A DNA stretch of 64,000 nucleotides from Scatophagus argus (Eukaryota; Chordata; Actinopteri; Scatophagidae). Positions 38,901 through 52,564 of the stretch are shown piece by piece. The DNA lies in NCBI RefSeq assembly GCF_020382885.2, contig NC_058499.1, forward strand, positions 6,805,872 to 6,869,871, given 5' to 3'. Position numbers and translations under genes: made by a program. A model generated the notes under the pieces. That model was given only the letters and a program-made list of their open reading frames with translations. It did not search any database and had not been told where the DNA came from. Within the stretch, counting starts at the first letter, position 1; each line of letters starts with the position of its first letter.

Positions 38901-40250
38901 GATCATGTTTTGGTGCACAGCAGAAGAGCAACAAAGGAAATAAAGCAGCGTTTGTTTGAGTTGTTTATCCACAGGTAATAACAGTAACAACAGTTGTTTT
39001 GATTGCGAGTTGCTACGTTTTGGATATATCACTTGGAGGAATGTCTGCCTTCTCTTGAATGTAACAGAACCAGAAGGCACTTAGATCATATACCTGATCA
39101 GGGATCAGCAGCTCATTGTGGCTCATATTTGATCATATGTGAAGAAATCGCTGGAGTAGTTGTTCTTTGTTGTTTCAATTAGAGAGAATAATGGCTAATA
39201 CCAATGTAATGCTCGATATAAATTCGGGATACATTTGCACTTTTTCTAGCATCTAGCTAGAATCAACACACTTTTAGGTTTCAGTCCATCTTGAAAGCTT
39301 CTTGGATCAATTTCCATGCATTAAGTGACGAAGTTTAAAAAGGGTCTTTGTCTGGGCTAATTTTGAGGGTACTGATTTACATTTTATAATCCAGCCACAA
39401 AAATGTATGTTTTGCTTCAGAGATCAAAGTTTTGGCCTTGAGGGATCCCGACACTTCAGCTCATGTCCATCAATCTAAGACTGCCAGTTAAAATGACCCA
39501 TAACATCCACAGTTATAATAATAATGTAATTTAAATGCAGTTTTGTCAGAGACTGATGTCACTGAAAACACATAAGCCATCGACTTACTCTCATAGGACT
39601 AGTGGTGCTGCCCACAGGATGTTCTTCGAAAACTCTGACTGTTCAGTTAATTTCCCAAATGGCTTCAAGGGCAGAGATGCAGCAAAAATCCCCAGTGGCA
39701 CAGGCTGCCATTTTAAATGGTATTTGTTGTCGTCCTCAAGACCCATTTTAGTTGTCAGCTCAAGAGCCTCTGTTGAAAGCACAAATGGGAGAAGGTGATG
39801 AAGTAAGACAGAGACCAAAGGAGTGCAAAGGAGCTTCAGAGGAGACACTGGCTATTGTGCTGTGTAGAGGATTTATGTCCTCCGAATCTGAATGTGAATT
39901 GAAGTACAGAACAAAAATGGGAACTGGAGCATTCACCTTCTCTATTTAGAAAAAGGTCATTTTTATTCATTTTCATTTTATTATTGTAATATATGTTTAA
40001 TGTTCGATTTTGTCATTTACTAACTTGAAGCTGCGCTTATCAAAAACATTTTATTGTCGCTAAAACCCACAGAAAACTATCACCCGACTGCAGTTCCTCT
40101 CATCTCTACAGAGCATTTTTTGCTTCTCTCATGTTTGTTTTGTGTTACAACGCTGATTTGGTTGGCATAACATCCAGCTGCAGCAGGCAACTGTTTCAAC
40201 CGTAAAGACTCTGATAAACCCAATGAACACCACTTGTCCAGTGCCAAACA

Positions 40251-40277
40251 GTAGACTGACAAAGTAAGTCAGTCTAC
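40251..40277. repeat. Perfect inverted repeat (10-bp arms, 7-nt loop)
   Basis: GTAGACTGAC and GTCAGTCTAC flank AAAGTAA. Confidence 0.75.
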
Positions 40278-40477
40278 AGATCAAAGTCACTCCTTTTTTC
40301 TTTCTTTCACTGTGTTTGATTTTTATTTTCTGTTAGCTTGAAATACTTCCAGCTGCCATTGTGGGTGCTCTGTGGTATTTCAGCATGTAGCTTTGGGTGA
40401 CCTTTGCATTGATTGTCTCAGATGAGGAATCTTATTTTTGCACATCAGTATGCCATTTCTACTCACTACAAAAACTA

Positions 40478-40492
40478 TGTGTGTGTGTGTGT
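40478..40492. repeat. Short (GT)n run
   Basis: About seven GT units. Confidence 0.8.
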
Positions 40493-41492
40493 ATTTAAGC
40501 CTGCATTTTCATGCGCCCGATGGACCACTGAGGGAAACACGTTGCTCGTATCAAAAGATATTTTTGAGGGTCCAGTATGTGATCTCTGCTGCAAAAACTT
40601 TTCAAAGTTTTCTGGGATACTGGACATTTGTCATGTGGTCCTAATGTTTTATGAAATTATTCAGCCTTTTTAAAAGTATACGTACAGTGAAGCCGAAAAG
40701 AAAAGTCTAGAACAACACCATCCTTATCATTTAAACAAGCACAATTAGATAAGTTCTCTGATTTACAGTGAGAACTCTTGAGACATGAGCTTCAGTGATA
40801 TCGAAGAGCTGTGTGTCGTTTAAAGTCCTTGTGTGCGTCAGCTGCCACTCTGAGGCCACCGTTCCTCTCTAACCATTCAGAGAGGATTAGTCTGTCAAAT
40901 GCCTTTGATCAACAAACAGGCCTGAAAGGGACAAGACACTCCTCTTTCCCACAGCTAATTATCTTAAGTGAGCTACCAGGACAATGACAAACCTAGTGCC
41001 GAAGCACTCAGCTCTCTACTACGTGCTTATCATTTGCTGTCACAGATAACATACCATTATAAGGTCACAGCACTGAGTCACTTGCATTGTGCTTTACAGT
41101 AAATACTTACCCTCGAATTTTGGTCTAAAAATAATTTTTATAAAATCAGGACGCAGAAGAACAATTCTTATTTAGGAGGGTAAAGACTAAAACCTTCCTA
41201 CTGTTTTACTGCTTTGTGGCAACTGACAAATTACTACTTAATATCTGGCAATTACACATCTCCCATTTAAATTTCAGTTCAGTTAAGCTACAGTCAAAAG
41301 CTTTCAGATAATATTTTAGTCATTATCGCATGTATAAGATTTGAATCAGTTTCACAATGCATTCATGTCTTCTTATGTCTTCGTTCTCTTCTTAAACCTC
41401 AGCAGTATGTGGCCATGAAAGTCCAAGAGCATTTAAGGAAACATCTATAACCACAGGGCACCAGGAGACTGTTCCTGTTAAGCTGCTTTAGG

Positions 41493-41520
41493 ATTTATTT
41501 ATTTATTTATTTATTTTTTT
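41493..41520. repeat. (ATTT)n tetranucleotide repeat
   Basis: Five ATTT units running into a T-run. Confidence 0.9.
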
Positions 41521-42503
41521 TGGAAAATAAAAATAGACGATTCTATAAGCTGAGTATTGCTGATAGGTTTAGAAAGTTGTTCTGATTTCATCCGAAGAGG
41601 AAAAGAGCCAGAGGGGAAATTTACAGCACCTCCAGAGAGTCATCCTTGCAGAACCTGCTTTCAGTTTTTATCTTAAGCCTGTCGGCATATATTTTTGTTA
41701 CTTTTCATAAATAGCGGTGTTTTGTAATGTCAGAGAAAAACAAATTTGGTCTATTGTAGCAAAACAAATACAACACCGAGACGAGACACGCGTTTTATTT
41801 TTCCATGATGAATCTGGGTCTAAAGTGAAGTAAGGTCAAACTGGGCTCAGAAAAGCTGTGCTGAGCTGGCGACTGTCTGCTTAATGGTAACCATGGACAT
41901 ATCCTCCAGCTCCTCCAGCTGAGAGACTAAAGGACGGAGGCAGACCTTTCGCCTCTGCACACACGACATCATTACTGCAGATGGAAAAGTCCTTCCCACC
42001 GGCGTGGACAGGAACGTATCAGGGCGCATGTGTGTTATTGTGTACGCGCATGCATTTGTAGGGAAAAGCAAGCTGTCCAAGAGAGGACGCAGCCTTCTGT
42101 CTTCATCTAGCTCTCATTATCTATCAAAGACAAGTTACAAGTTACAATTACAAGACAACTTTATGCATTCTGAAGCAGCGCCTCCATCTATTTTGAATAC
42201 AACAAAATGTTGACCCCAGAAAACATCTGAGTAACCTGAACTCATTATCAGATGTGGGTCATAAAGTGCAGCACAGTTAATGAAAAGTTTTCGGCGGATA
42301 GTGTTTTTTAATCAGGTAAAGTCTGTAATTAAGGAGTGTTTCTTACTTCCGCTGACCTCAGATCATTAAATGTGCTAATTATTCTTTATTTTCTTTATGC
42401 TTTATGCCAAAATATTGGTCAGTTTAAATTCTGACCTGATAAATACATTAGGGATCACCAAAGTCAAATCATTACTGCATACACTACTCTGGTAAAGCAA
42501 TGT

Positions 42504-42839
42504 AAGAATGAAAGCAGGTTTACTGGCAGTATATTTTTTACATACAGTGCACTGAATTTTTCTGCTGCGTTTTAACCCATCCTTGGTTGAACACATATGC
42601 AACACCCAGCAAATTACATGCAATGAACACAAGCAAAAGCAGTGGGCTGCCTTGTCGGGCACTCGAGGAGCAGTTAGTCGATTAGGTACCTTGCTTAAAT
42701 GCACGTCAGCCGTTAATAATGGAGGGAGGAGAGCGCTGATTATTCACCTCCACACCTAATTTTTCCTGCCAGTTCGAATCAAACCGGCAACCCTCTGGTC
42801 ACAAGGTGCTTCTCTAACCTCTGGGCTACTGCTGCCCCC
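42504..42839 (-). mobile_element. tRNA-derived SINE (copy 2 of 4), diverged
   Basis: Same family as 12073-12352. The minus-strand head begins GGGGGCAGCAGTAGCCCAGA. The B-box region has decayed to GGTTTGATTC, the body carries AGGAAAAATTAGGTGTGGAG, and the low-coordinate end keeps GGGTTAAAACGCAGCAGAA. It is longer than copies 1 and 4 because its middle is retained. The many substitutions suggest it is the oldest of the four. Confidence 0.8.
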
Positions 42840-42929
42840 AAGAACCACAAGGACCAGCGACATGCCACAAAGACATTACCGCAAATGCTGAAACAAAGAA
42901 GCCAACAACAAAGATTTGCTTACGGAGGA

Positions 42930-43002
42930 TGCATTGGCCGGGAATCGAACCTGGGTCAACTGCTTGGCAAGCAGCTATGCTGACCACTATACCTACCACT
43001 AC
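42930..43002 (-). tRNA. tRNA-Gly-like sequence, anticodon GCC, probably decayed
   Basis: Read on the minus strand, the 73-nt sequence has an anticodon arm GCTGC-TTGCCAA-GCAGT (anticodon GCC, plus-strand bases 42966-42968). It also has a TTCGATT T-loop and a 3' end CCCGGCCAATGC plus a discriminator A. Except for the anticodon, the body (GGTATAGTGGT..AGCATAGCTGC) follows what I recall of vertebrate tRNA-Gly-TCC rather than Gly-GCC. Faults are visible: one mismatch in the acceptor stem, one A-C mismatch in the T stem, an extra base before the D arm, and no run of four T's within about 30 bases downstream. This favours a pseudogene or retroposed copy over an active gene. Its 3' side faces the SINE at 42504-42839, about 90 bp away. 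Confidence 0.65.
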
Positions 43003-43937
43003 TGTAAACTGAGAAAAGGGAACAGTGAATGTGACAGGCATCAGATACTGAATCCATGTATAACTGAGTAACTAAATTATTTAAAAACCATATTTTTCTT
43101 GTTGAACTGTTCACAAAGAAATCTTCTTCTATGACATTTACAAACAAAGTAAATGGTTTGAGCCAGGAAAATATACACCGTAATGTCAGATGCTGTTATT
43201 TTACCATCTTTGAGGAGGTGAAATCAGCAGGGCCAGCAAGCATCTCAATCTAATCACAAGGTAACCCAATGAAAGGATTTTTTGGGCCAACTAAATAAAA
43301 AACTGGGCTTCTCATTTTAAAATCAATATCCAAGCGGGAAAAATGAGGCACTGATGAGAAATTGATGCGGAAAACGACATGTCTCCCTTTTTTCTTTACT
43401 GTGTAATATCACTGGTTTTCTTTTCATGTATCTCTGAAAGGACTGCCCTTCAAGGTAATTGCTTTCCAAAGTAAATCCTATCCTGCTTTGATTGGCTTGA
43501 GGTTCTGTTCACATATCGGAGCAGATGATGAGCAAAAATAAAATGATTGGCAGAAGAGGAGAAAGGCCAGTAGGAAAGTACATTTTGTGTCACATCAGTG
43601 AACTAGCAGCAGCCTCCGAGGCCTGTCAGCTCTGACTGAGAGCACTATTCACAGCTGAAACACACAACAGGGATACCCACAATACACTGGCTTTGCACAG
43701 GCGTTGTGCCATTGGCTGTATATTGGTAGGGCTACAGTACATGAGTTTCTATGTGAATTTTGTCTCTTCAAACACCAAAAGAGTATGTTTGTGTTACACA
43801 TTCTGTTCTACTCATGGTGAAATGACATGAGGGAATATTTAGACATTTCTAGAGAGTGCAACAGCAAGATGAACCTGAATACCATACATTCAGTTACCCA
43901 AATTCTGCATGTATTAAAATAGATTAATAATTGCCAC
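43003..43937. other. Non-coding stretch
   Basis: Nothing recognised between the tRNA-like sequence and the next SINE. Confidence 0.5.
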
Positions 43938-44246
43938 GGGGGCAGCCGTGGCTTAGAGGTTGGAGAAGCGGCTTGTGATCGGAAGGTTGCTGGTTCGTTT
44001 GCCCCACCGGACAGGCAGGAAAAAGTGTGGTGGAGTGATAATGTCCCCGCCCTCCTTAGCCGGCTGATGTGCCCTTGAGCAAGGCACTTAACCCCCAATA
44101 TATGCTCCCCAGGTGCTTAATGCAGCCCACTGCTCCTGTGTGTTTCACTGCATGTTGCATGTTACATGTGTGTGTGTTTCAATCAGTGATGGGTTAAATG
44201 CAGAGAAGTAATTTTCCAGCTTGGGATTAATAAAGTAACTTAAATT
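43938..44246 (+). mobile_element. tRNA-derived SINE (copy 3 of 4), most complete
   Basis: The head GGGGGCAGCCGTGGCTTAGA contains the A box. The B-box region reads GGTTCGTTTGCC, so it is altered. The body has TCCTTAGCCGGCTGATGTGC, CCTTGAGCAAGGCACTTAAC and GCCCACTGCTCCTGTGTGT. The 3' end has GATGGGTTAAATGCAGAGAA and TGGGATTAATAAAGTAACTT. Order and length are close to the family consensus as I recall it, and this copy is the reference for the three shortened ones. Confidence 0.9.
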
Positions 44247-47200
44247 CTCATCCTGACATTTGACATTTGAGCCTGATGTCAGTCTATAAAATGCTCTGAA
44301 AAGATATTCCTTACCAATACATATCTATCTCAGATACACTCTCCTGAAAAAAAATGCGCTAACTTGTCAACCAGGATGGTAGTTAGTCGATAATTTATGC
44401 AGCTTTAACCACTTTTACACTCCCAGCAAGAACAATGTGCAACCCTGAAGTGCTGCCAGCTGTGCTACCAGTGATGTTGCATTAATAACATGCATGTACT
44501 CAGTGCCTGCATGGCCAGATTAACCTAGTAGGGATCCCCAAGGCAAAAGTCAATATCTTGGCCCATATTAACCTTCTGCTCCTCGCACTCTCCATGCAGG
44601 CACTGCAATATTCTTGTGCTGGAATATTAAGTGGTCCCAGGTTTGCTGTGAAGTAATTTGAGCTAATATTGATCTAGCAATACAAACTAAGTACAAACAA
44701 CATCAACTAAAATAGACACTGAAAATATACTTCAATCAGATTCATACTATGAGTGATGAACACAATATTTTCTGCCAAAGATAGAACCGTTTTGCATAAT
44801 TTACATTTGATACTTCCATATTTCTTTTTTCCCTGTGTTTTTCTCATTGGTTTCATGAGTGAGCAGAACATAGTCTGGAAAAGGTGTTGTGTCGTGAAAT
44901 ACTACTGACCATTTAAAGCCAGCTTTTCTGGGTCTTTAAAACTAGATTTTGACACAAAGTCTCTACTGTACAAGATATAATCTTTAGATTGAAGCCTCTA
45001 TTAGGTAAACTGTATTTTCCCGAACAAATTGACAATCATGCTGCATTTTATTTGTAACCGTGAGTCGCTTTCCGAGTTGTTTTAGCACTTTAGTCTTTCC
45101 TGTTTCCAATTTAGTAAGCCATACACGCAACACTGTCTGTTTTGAACTGCTTGCTGCATGAATGGAAAGTAAAAGCTGGAGCAGTTTTAATGACCCTGGT
45201 TGACCTGCACTTTTCTATAGTGAGTATTTATCCAGTAATTCAATTCATTCTCAAGGACCACAGCCAAGCAATGTAAAGCTGGAGAAACTGCCAAACAAAG
45301 GGAAGCGGAATGTAAGAATCTGAACATATATTGAAGGAGACAGGCAATTTGAAGTTTGCTTAACAAAATGGAGCAGTCATTCTTTCTCACTTGGCAAGTT
45401 GTGACAGCTGTTATGCTCACTGTGGTAACAAGCTGTTACAATGTCTCCTGCATTTCCCACTGAATCCTGATGTGGACCAGCCAAAATCCCTATAACACTT
45501 ATTTATATCACACTTGCTGGCATGGCTGTCTTCCATTTGACTTTGCCGGAGGTCTTCCAAATGACTCCATTAGTAGACACCTCATCACTGTGTTTACTTG
45601 GGTTCTGACACTTATGGTGAATGCAACACCCATGCTCCTGCCTCTCATCTCATACTGGATAAATTATTCACAAGTGATCACATTCCAGTAGTATAATTAT
45701 CACTGTCCAACACCAACACCTCAGCAGTTCCTTAGCAACTGCTATCGGCACATTTTCTGCTACCATAACATCAGTATTTTCCATCTAGTACAAACAAAAC
45801 TCACTGCTTGTAGAATTTATGACCGTAACACCAAAGGGACTGTCCTAAACACAAATACACACACTGTTGAGCTGAAGGGGACACATCCTTGGAAACTCTG
45901 CCCTGAATGTTGGAGACGTGGAGACAGCAGCTCTGTGTACACTGGTCGGGGAGATGAAAAACCTCTGGACTGTGCTCGTCCATTATTCATCCACACTTTA
46001 GAGCTGGCCTGAGCCGTGCATGTCAGCATGGATGGCAGACAACCACCGCAGGCCACAGGCTGTGATAGTCAGCCTCGGTCTTAGTCAGTGAGCTGGTGGC
46101 TCAGATGGCTGTGTGGATGGGAGCCAAAACAAACAGGAGGGAGGTTCAGAGAAAGGAGAAGGGAAATTATTGAGGTTTTGTTTGGGAAGGTTTCAGATCA
46201 GCGAATTGCCACTTGGATGACTTAGCCTGTGGGATGTTTTTACCAAACAGTTTGAGGAATTAAACTAGTCCACCAAAACAGCAACCACTTACTTACTTTT
46301 ATCATCCTTGGATTTCCATCACATTCCAAGTAAAGTGGAGATCACACGAGTTAGACCAATTAAGTTTAAACCCAGTAGCTTTGTTTGAGAGGTCATTTTT
46401 ATATGTAATGTGCCAGAAACCGTTATGTGACGGTGAGCAGGTACAGACAGATAAAAAAAACTTTTCCGTAAAAATTCCAACAGTGAAAAAGGAACATTGC
46501 TAACATGGTTCCTCGAGAGTTAAGGTGATTACACATTACAATACACTTGGGTGATCATTTTTGGCTGGTCGACAGGGAGGCGGTGAACAGGCGGTGATGT
46601 GTTCTAAATTTACCAGTTCAGCAATCTGTCTCTGGAGGAGGCCATTTATCGCACCCAGTGACTCTAACACAGTTCTCGCAGCGTGAACCTGTGTCTGACT
46701 GAAATCCAGATTTGAGTGGAAGCAACTTTCTTCACTTCTTCACAGTCTATCTACAATCAGGTGTCTAGCTGCTATTTGGAGGAAGCTCTCAAATAGGAGC
46801 TGACGACCGAGTTGACACAACAGACAATCTCCTGTTTCTGTTTCTCTTTGGCGTCGGATATTAAAGCTGAAGATCTGCGCAGTCCTCTGTTTTCTTATCA
46901 GTATATCATGGAAACTTAGCTTTCTCTGTGCTAGCATTGACATTTAAAGGATTCCACTCTGATAATAGCGAGATACAAAACAATTCATCTCTTGCTGGTT
47001 AAATTGCTTTTTCCACAATCTGATGCAACGCTGTATGGGATATTGACTCATTTCCTGTTGAGCTTTTCAAAACACACATTCTGAGCGCAGCAGGCCAGCA
47101 CAAATGCTGTTCAATCTGAAATCTTTACTGTCTGCATATATCTGATTTTGAATTTGGCATTACTCTTAAGATTATAATTTCATTTCTTACAATGGTTGTT

Positions 47201-48227
47201 GTTGAAATGCCTCACAATAAGTCACATCATATATTAATCCTGCATTGAAGAGACAGTGTAACAGTAAAGTGGCTTTTCTGGAGCATGGGCCGACAGTGAA
47301 CATAGGCACAAGTGTCAGGATGTCTTTAATTGTTTTTATATGGCAAAAGCTTCAGGCTATATCAAAACCAAGGACACAGTTGTATGGTAGGCACCTTTGC
47401 CAGCTTTGTCACTACAACACAATGGTGCACTTGTCTGTTAAAAGCACAAAAAAAAGAATCCTAATTTTTTCATGTTCAAAAATAAAAAAAGAATAAGGCG
47501 CAAAAAAATGGGGAAAGTGGCGCCTTCTCATCTGTTCGGTATGTTTACTTGAAAGTCACACATTTTAAGATGCTAATTTGTGATTGAGCTTGATGATTTA
47601 GCTCTGCTCAGACTGTCTTTCTCAGTCAGCGGGCTTCTTCTTCTTCTGCTTCTTCAGTGTTTGACTGAAAGCTTCGCAATTAACATGCAATTACTTTTCA
47701 AACTCAACAACAGAAATCAGCCGATGGACTAAACGCAACTACCAGTGAGAATACTGTTTCACTACAATATACTTCAGGAATTCCTCGACTGAAGAAAGAG
47801 TTCCTGAATGAGTTCTATAAATGGTAGTAAATATCATTTAACAATTAAAGTGAACGGCTGTTTTGTTATTTGTTATTTGTTTCTAGAGGGGCATTTGAAT
47901 ATATACTGAGTTTGATCAGTTTAGAGTAGATTCCCAGAAAATACATCATCAGTAACATACAGTATAAACAAAAGTATGGCCAGATGGTGTTGTCGCTTCG
48001 CAGTTTGCATATTTGTTACCAACTGCATGGGTCTCATTTCATCCATAGGCTTTACTCATCACTAGCATTTCTTACATAAGCCTTCAGATGGATTTATTAT
48101 GCTCCACAAGACGGTACAATAATTTCAATATGCAGTGCCTAAACAGTGTGTCTGACTGTTTCGCTTGAATAGTTTTGTGATTTTGTCAAGCCTGAATCAA
48201 GGGTTTTGATTTTTCATTGTTTTGAAG
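44247..48227. other. Non-coding stretch, 4 kb
   Basis: No gene or repeat family recognised. The short frames at 45187-46056 overlap on both strands and carry no motif. Confidence 0.45.
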
Positions 48228-48484
48228 AAGAAGAATCAGCTTTATTGACAGTATATATATTTTTACATACACACACTGAAACACACACATGCAACACCCA
48301 GCAAATTACATGCAGTGAAACACACACAGGAGCAGTGGGCAGCATCAAGCGCCCAGGAAGCAAATTGGGGGTTCCGCATTAATCACTCCACCACACCCAA
48401 ATTTTTCATGCCCGTCCGGTGGGGGAATCAAACCGGTGACCCTCCGATCACAAGCCGCTTCTCAAACCTCTAGGTCACGGCTGC
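48228..48484 (-). mobile_element. tRNA-derived SINE (copy 4 of 4), shortened
   Basis: The low-coordinate end carries AAGAATCAGCTTTATTGACA (3' tail inverted). The high end carries the tRNA-like head with B box GGTTTGATTCC and A box TGACCTAGAGG. The central part is shortened compared with 43938-44246. It abuts another repeat at 48485. Confidence 0.85.
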
Positions 48485-48552
48485 AATCCATCCATCCATT
48501 CGTCTTCTTCCGCTTCATCCGGGACCGGGTCACGGGGGCAGCAGCTTGAACA
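48485..48552 (+). repeat. Fragment of the ATCCATCC/CCGGGACCGGGTC repeat
   Basis: ATCCATCCATCCATTCGTCT, TCTTCCGCTTCATCCGGGAC and CGGGTCACGGGGGCAGCAGC form a very common fish interspersed repeat end that starts in an ATCC microsatellite. Family not assigned. It starts exactly where the SINE ends, which suggests nested insertion or a composite. Confidence 0.7.
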
Positions 48553-49862
48553 GAGATGCTAATTTCTCCACAATATTATGGCAAATTTTAGGAAAACATT
48601 TAGCATTTTAAGTAAACAATTTTGGTATTTGTTAAAATAAAAGTGTTGAGGCTCTTTTTTGATCATCCTCTGCAGTTTTGGTTCTTGAAATGTTATTTGC
48701 GTCCTAAAATACTGGAGGCTCCAAGATAATGTTTTGCCCTCCATGTTTAGCAGGTGGAATGAAAACCAGTCTGACAGGAGATTTGTCATGGATGTTGACC
48801 ATGCACTGACGCTCCATCACTCCCAGGTCTCTGTGTGGGGGGTTGTGAGCTACCAGACCTGGACACAGACCCAGATCAACCTGCTCTTTGGAAAATAATA
48901 ACCAGCCTCACAAGAACAGGTTGAAGGTTAGGACAGAAATCCATTAATAAAGCTGGCTAAGTCCTTGTTCCTGCATGCTAGTTCCTGCACTGACATTCCC
49001 AATATGTCAATAGATCCACTTTCTGATAGAGCTGACTTAGTGGTGCTGACACTGAAGAGCTTTGTTCAGCAAATGTCAAAACCGACTGGTTTCATTGACT
49101 GCCCCTCAGCAACCACAGTTCAAGATGACAACAACAACAATGATTCTCTCTTGGACAAAAGATCGGGACATACTGAGTCAGTCAGCAGAGTTAAATGGCA
49201 AACCTGTCGGAAACTTTCACATTTCTATGGAGGGCTATTTTCCACTAATTTTGTGCAAGTAAAAGCCAGCTCCTGTTTACACACCGGACTGGTTCCTGAC
49301 ATGTTTGAAATGAGTTCAAATTAAATTGTCAGTTAAACACATTTGATATTTGCAGGGTGATGTCTTGCAGATTGTGTCACTGTGGACAATAAAATTTGTG
49401 TAGTGTGCAATACTAGTGTGTGTACTTTGCACAAAATTGTAGACTTTCCCTCTGTGTGTTCCTGAGGTATTACAACCCATCAGCCGTGGCTGTTGCTGGC
49501 ACAGAGGCATGACAACGTGACATACGAGAAATAAGCAAGGAGGAAAAATAAAAATGAAAACGTGACAAAAGTCACAAAACACGTCCAACATAAAACCCCC
49601 TGAACCGAAGGAGACTAAGCAATACAGGCATTCAAAAAGTCACAGAACTGCTCTTCTTTGCAGCCTCAGTAAAAACGTGTCTGTGCAACATGTGACCATG
49701 TGATCTCACAATACATATTATGGAAGTCTCGAGACCTGCTGGGGCCTGAGGAGACTCATTTAGCCGCCGACAAAGTAGCATATATGATTATGTCCTCTAA
49801 ATTTGATTTATACAGAGGGAGAGATGACTTGCACTTCCGATAGCTCTAATTACATTTCTCAT

Positions 49863-49874
49863 GGGGGGGGGGGG
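49863..49874. repeat. Poly-G run (12 G)
   Basis: Twelve uninterrupted G residues. Confidence 0.9.
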
Positions 49875-52527
49875 CAGGATCCTGCTAAATCGAACATTCA
49901 ATATGAATTATGCATACCATTTAAATGTTAAAGTGGATTAAGTGCCAAGATTAACACAAATTAAATTAAGTGGCAAAGAATCCTGTGTACTGTGCAACAC
50001 TTCTTACATCTTAATCTTTACTCGTCAATATTAAATATATTCTGTTGTTTTGAGCCTCCTGCTGGACTTTCCTCTCTCATCATATTTTATTTCAGTGAAA
50101 ATCATCATACATGAAAAGTGAAAAGTGCTTGCTGAAGTTTATTTTTTGAGTTGTTTTTTCCAGTAATTTCAGAAGGCTTTTCTTTAACCACTAGTTGTAA
50201 GTTGATATTTTACGTGGTGTAGTAATTACACAAACAGCTGATGTTTACAGTAAAATAAATAAATAAAAATTCAACACTCTGCTTCCTTACCAGTCTGATG
50301 AAAGAAACTGGTTCATTTCAATCCAGTGGTGAAGTAAGCTGCCTCCAAAACGTCACTTGCCTCACTCACAGAATTCAGTTGTAATAGCCGGGTTTCAACC
50401 TGTAGAGTCGCTATGCATATTTATAACACAAAATGGAAAATTCAAATACTTTCCACTAAAATGTCAAGATTTGGACGTGAATCAATCAGTAACCCTACTA
50501 AGTACCTATGTAAATTGCTTTTCAACAGAAAAAATAGTGGTTTAGGGGTTGAGTTAATCTTTAATGAATAGTACTCGCATTTTGAGTCCAAGTGTTTTGT
50601 TGGGCCTCTCTAAAATATACATCACAAAAATGACAACATGTAGGTCTGATAAAGAACCCTCGCTTGGAATGTTCAAACCTATTTCTTGTGAAAGAAAACA
50701 TGCACATCCTTGGCCAAGACATCAACAGTCTGTTTACCACTTACCCCGCAGTGTAAAACAGTCTCTGCAGGCCCGGTGGTGGCAGGGATAGCAATGTACT
50801 GTTTGGCAAGGACTTCATGTCTCTTGAAACAGCTTTCCCGCTTTTTGCAACTAATGAAGTGCATTTTGGTTAGGAATAAAGGATTATTTTTTTAAGTGAA
50901 CGTTCTGTAATATTTAGCTCTGCCTCTGTAGCACATTAGTGCCTCACAAAAGGAGTCCTAATACATCACCGCAGTGTTTAACGGTTGGGGTTCTCAAGCC
51001 TTCCTGCCATCTTACAGGAACTCGCAGAAGCTTAAGCTTACGTCTGCCCCATCAACACCACCAGTCAAACCTGTTTAAACAAACAATTTTTTTAAGGTCA
51101 GTATCTTTAGACAAGATTTTGTTTATACTTGGCTAAGATCAGTTGTCCATCCAAACCCAGCAATGAATGATCTGACTTGAGTAAAAATTTGCCTCAGTTC
51201 AGAACTTTTTCAGCCTAGATACTTTTGGAGTTCAGCGGGGCAGGGATCTCACACTCTAATTTGTTCAACACCCCAATGTTCCTCAAAAACCACACGGTGT
51301 TAGATTAGCGCAAGCAACATCAGAACCCATTTTTAGCTGGCTTTAACAAGTTGCGAGACGAGAACAGATGAGACACAGCATGATGGGCATGTCACAGTGG
51401 AGTCAGAAGTAGTGCCTTAATAAACTCCCACCTGATGTCTCAACCCTCAAAAAATATACCTTGTTAAAAATTCTCAGCTGAGCCCTGAGAAAAGTAGCCT
51501 ATGTCTCACATCATATTTGTCTGTCACTCAATTATTACAGAGCCTCTCGTGCAGTAATATGACAGAATGTGTGACAGAATATGCCATATAAGACCGAGTC
51601 CAGACAATAGACCGTCATATTCTCAACATTTTTCATATCTCACAGGGTGACAGTTTGTGTTAAAATTACATGACCCTTACATGAACAGACTGAACTTTGT
51701 GCACTGACTCTCTGCAGTGACAAAAGTCTTTTTAATGGAGCATTTTCTAAAGCATTTATGCTGTAACACCGCCTCTCAGCACTGCCTTGTTAGCCTGCCA
51801 ATCTAAATTTAATAAATTCTCCAATTTTCTAACTTTGTTGCATTCATTTTAGAGCACATTTTTCTTACGAGCCATAATACACACAATTTGAAAATGAAAT
51901 ACATTATTGTGCAAGTAGACAATAACTTATGTATTAATCGTCCTTGTGGAAGCCTTTTGTCTTTGATGGATACCAAGTAGCCTAGCACAATTATCCCAAA
52001 CAATAAAGTATTCAAATTTGCATGGTACGATCTTATTCTTTGTCTTTATCAATTAATGTGCCCATTTTGACAGGAGAATGTTGCTCATTTTCTCTGACTA
52101 ATTGCTTTGACCATGCTTGGACCTGCTGTGCTGTTATAATAGGATTTTAAAAGAGCCATTTTCAAAGGGATTATAGGGCTGGTTGGTATAACTCACTGCC
52201 TTCAGTACATGCTCTTCCTTAAGTCAGTTTCATTTAAGAAGGTCACAATACAGTGCACGAGTCCCTGGCTCCCAGGGAATAAATGCTTTTATACTGTCTA
52301 CACATTGGGGATTTAAATTCATCCCCTGGTGAGGGCAGTTGGACAAAATGGCTCTGGAAATATTCAGAAGTGCTGTGTCTTTAATTTCTGCAAAGCTGTG
52401 CTATTACAGGAACATAGAAACCGACAATATGTACGTCAGACTTGAAGGATTCAAAACATGTAACTTGATGAAGTCTCACCAGACTTTATCATTTCAAGGA
52501 TTACACGGAATTGCACCATTGGTAGGA

Positions 52528-52564
52528 CTGTGTGTGTGTGTCTGTGGTGGTGGGGGGGGGGGGG
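52528..52564. repeat. (TG)n followed by 13-G run
   Basis: TG units, a GGTGGT bridge, then 13 G's at 52552-52564. Confidence 0.9.

Larger units (their letters stand above)
35929..42503. other. Non-coding stretch, 6.6 kb
   Basis: No gene recognised. It contains a perfect 10-bp hairpin (40251-40277), a GT run (40478-40492) and an ATTT repeat (41493-41520). Near 36.0 kb two similar segments about 50 bp apart (around GTGTAACTAGTGCCG and GTGCAGCTAGCACCG) look like a small local duplication. Confidence 0.45.
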
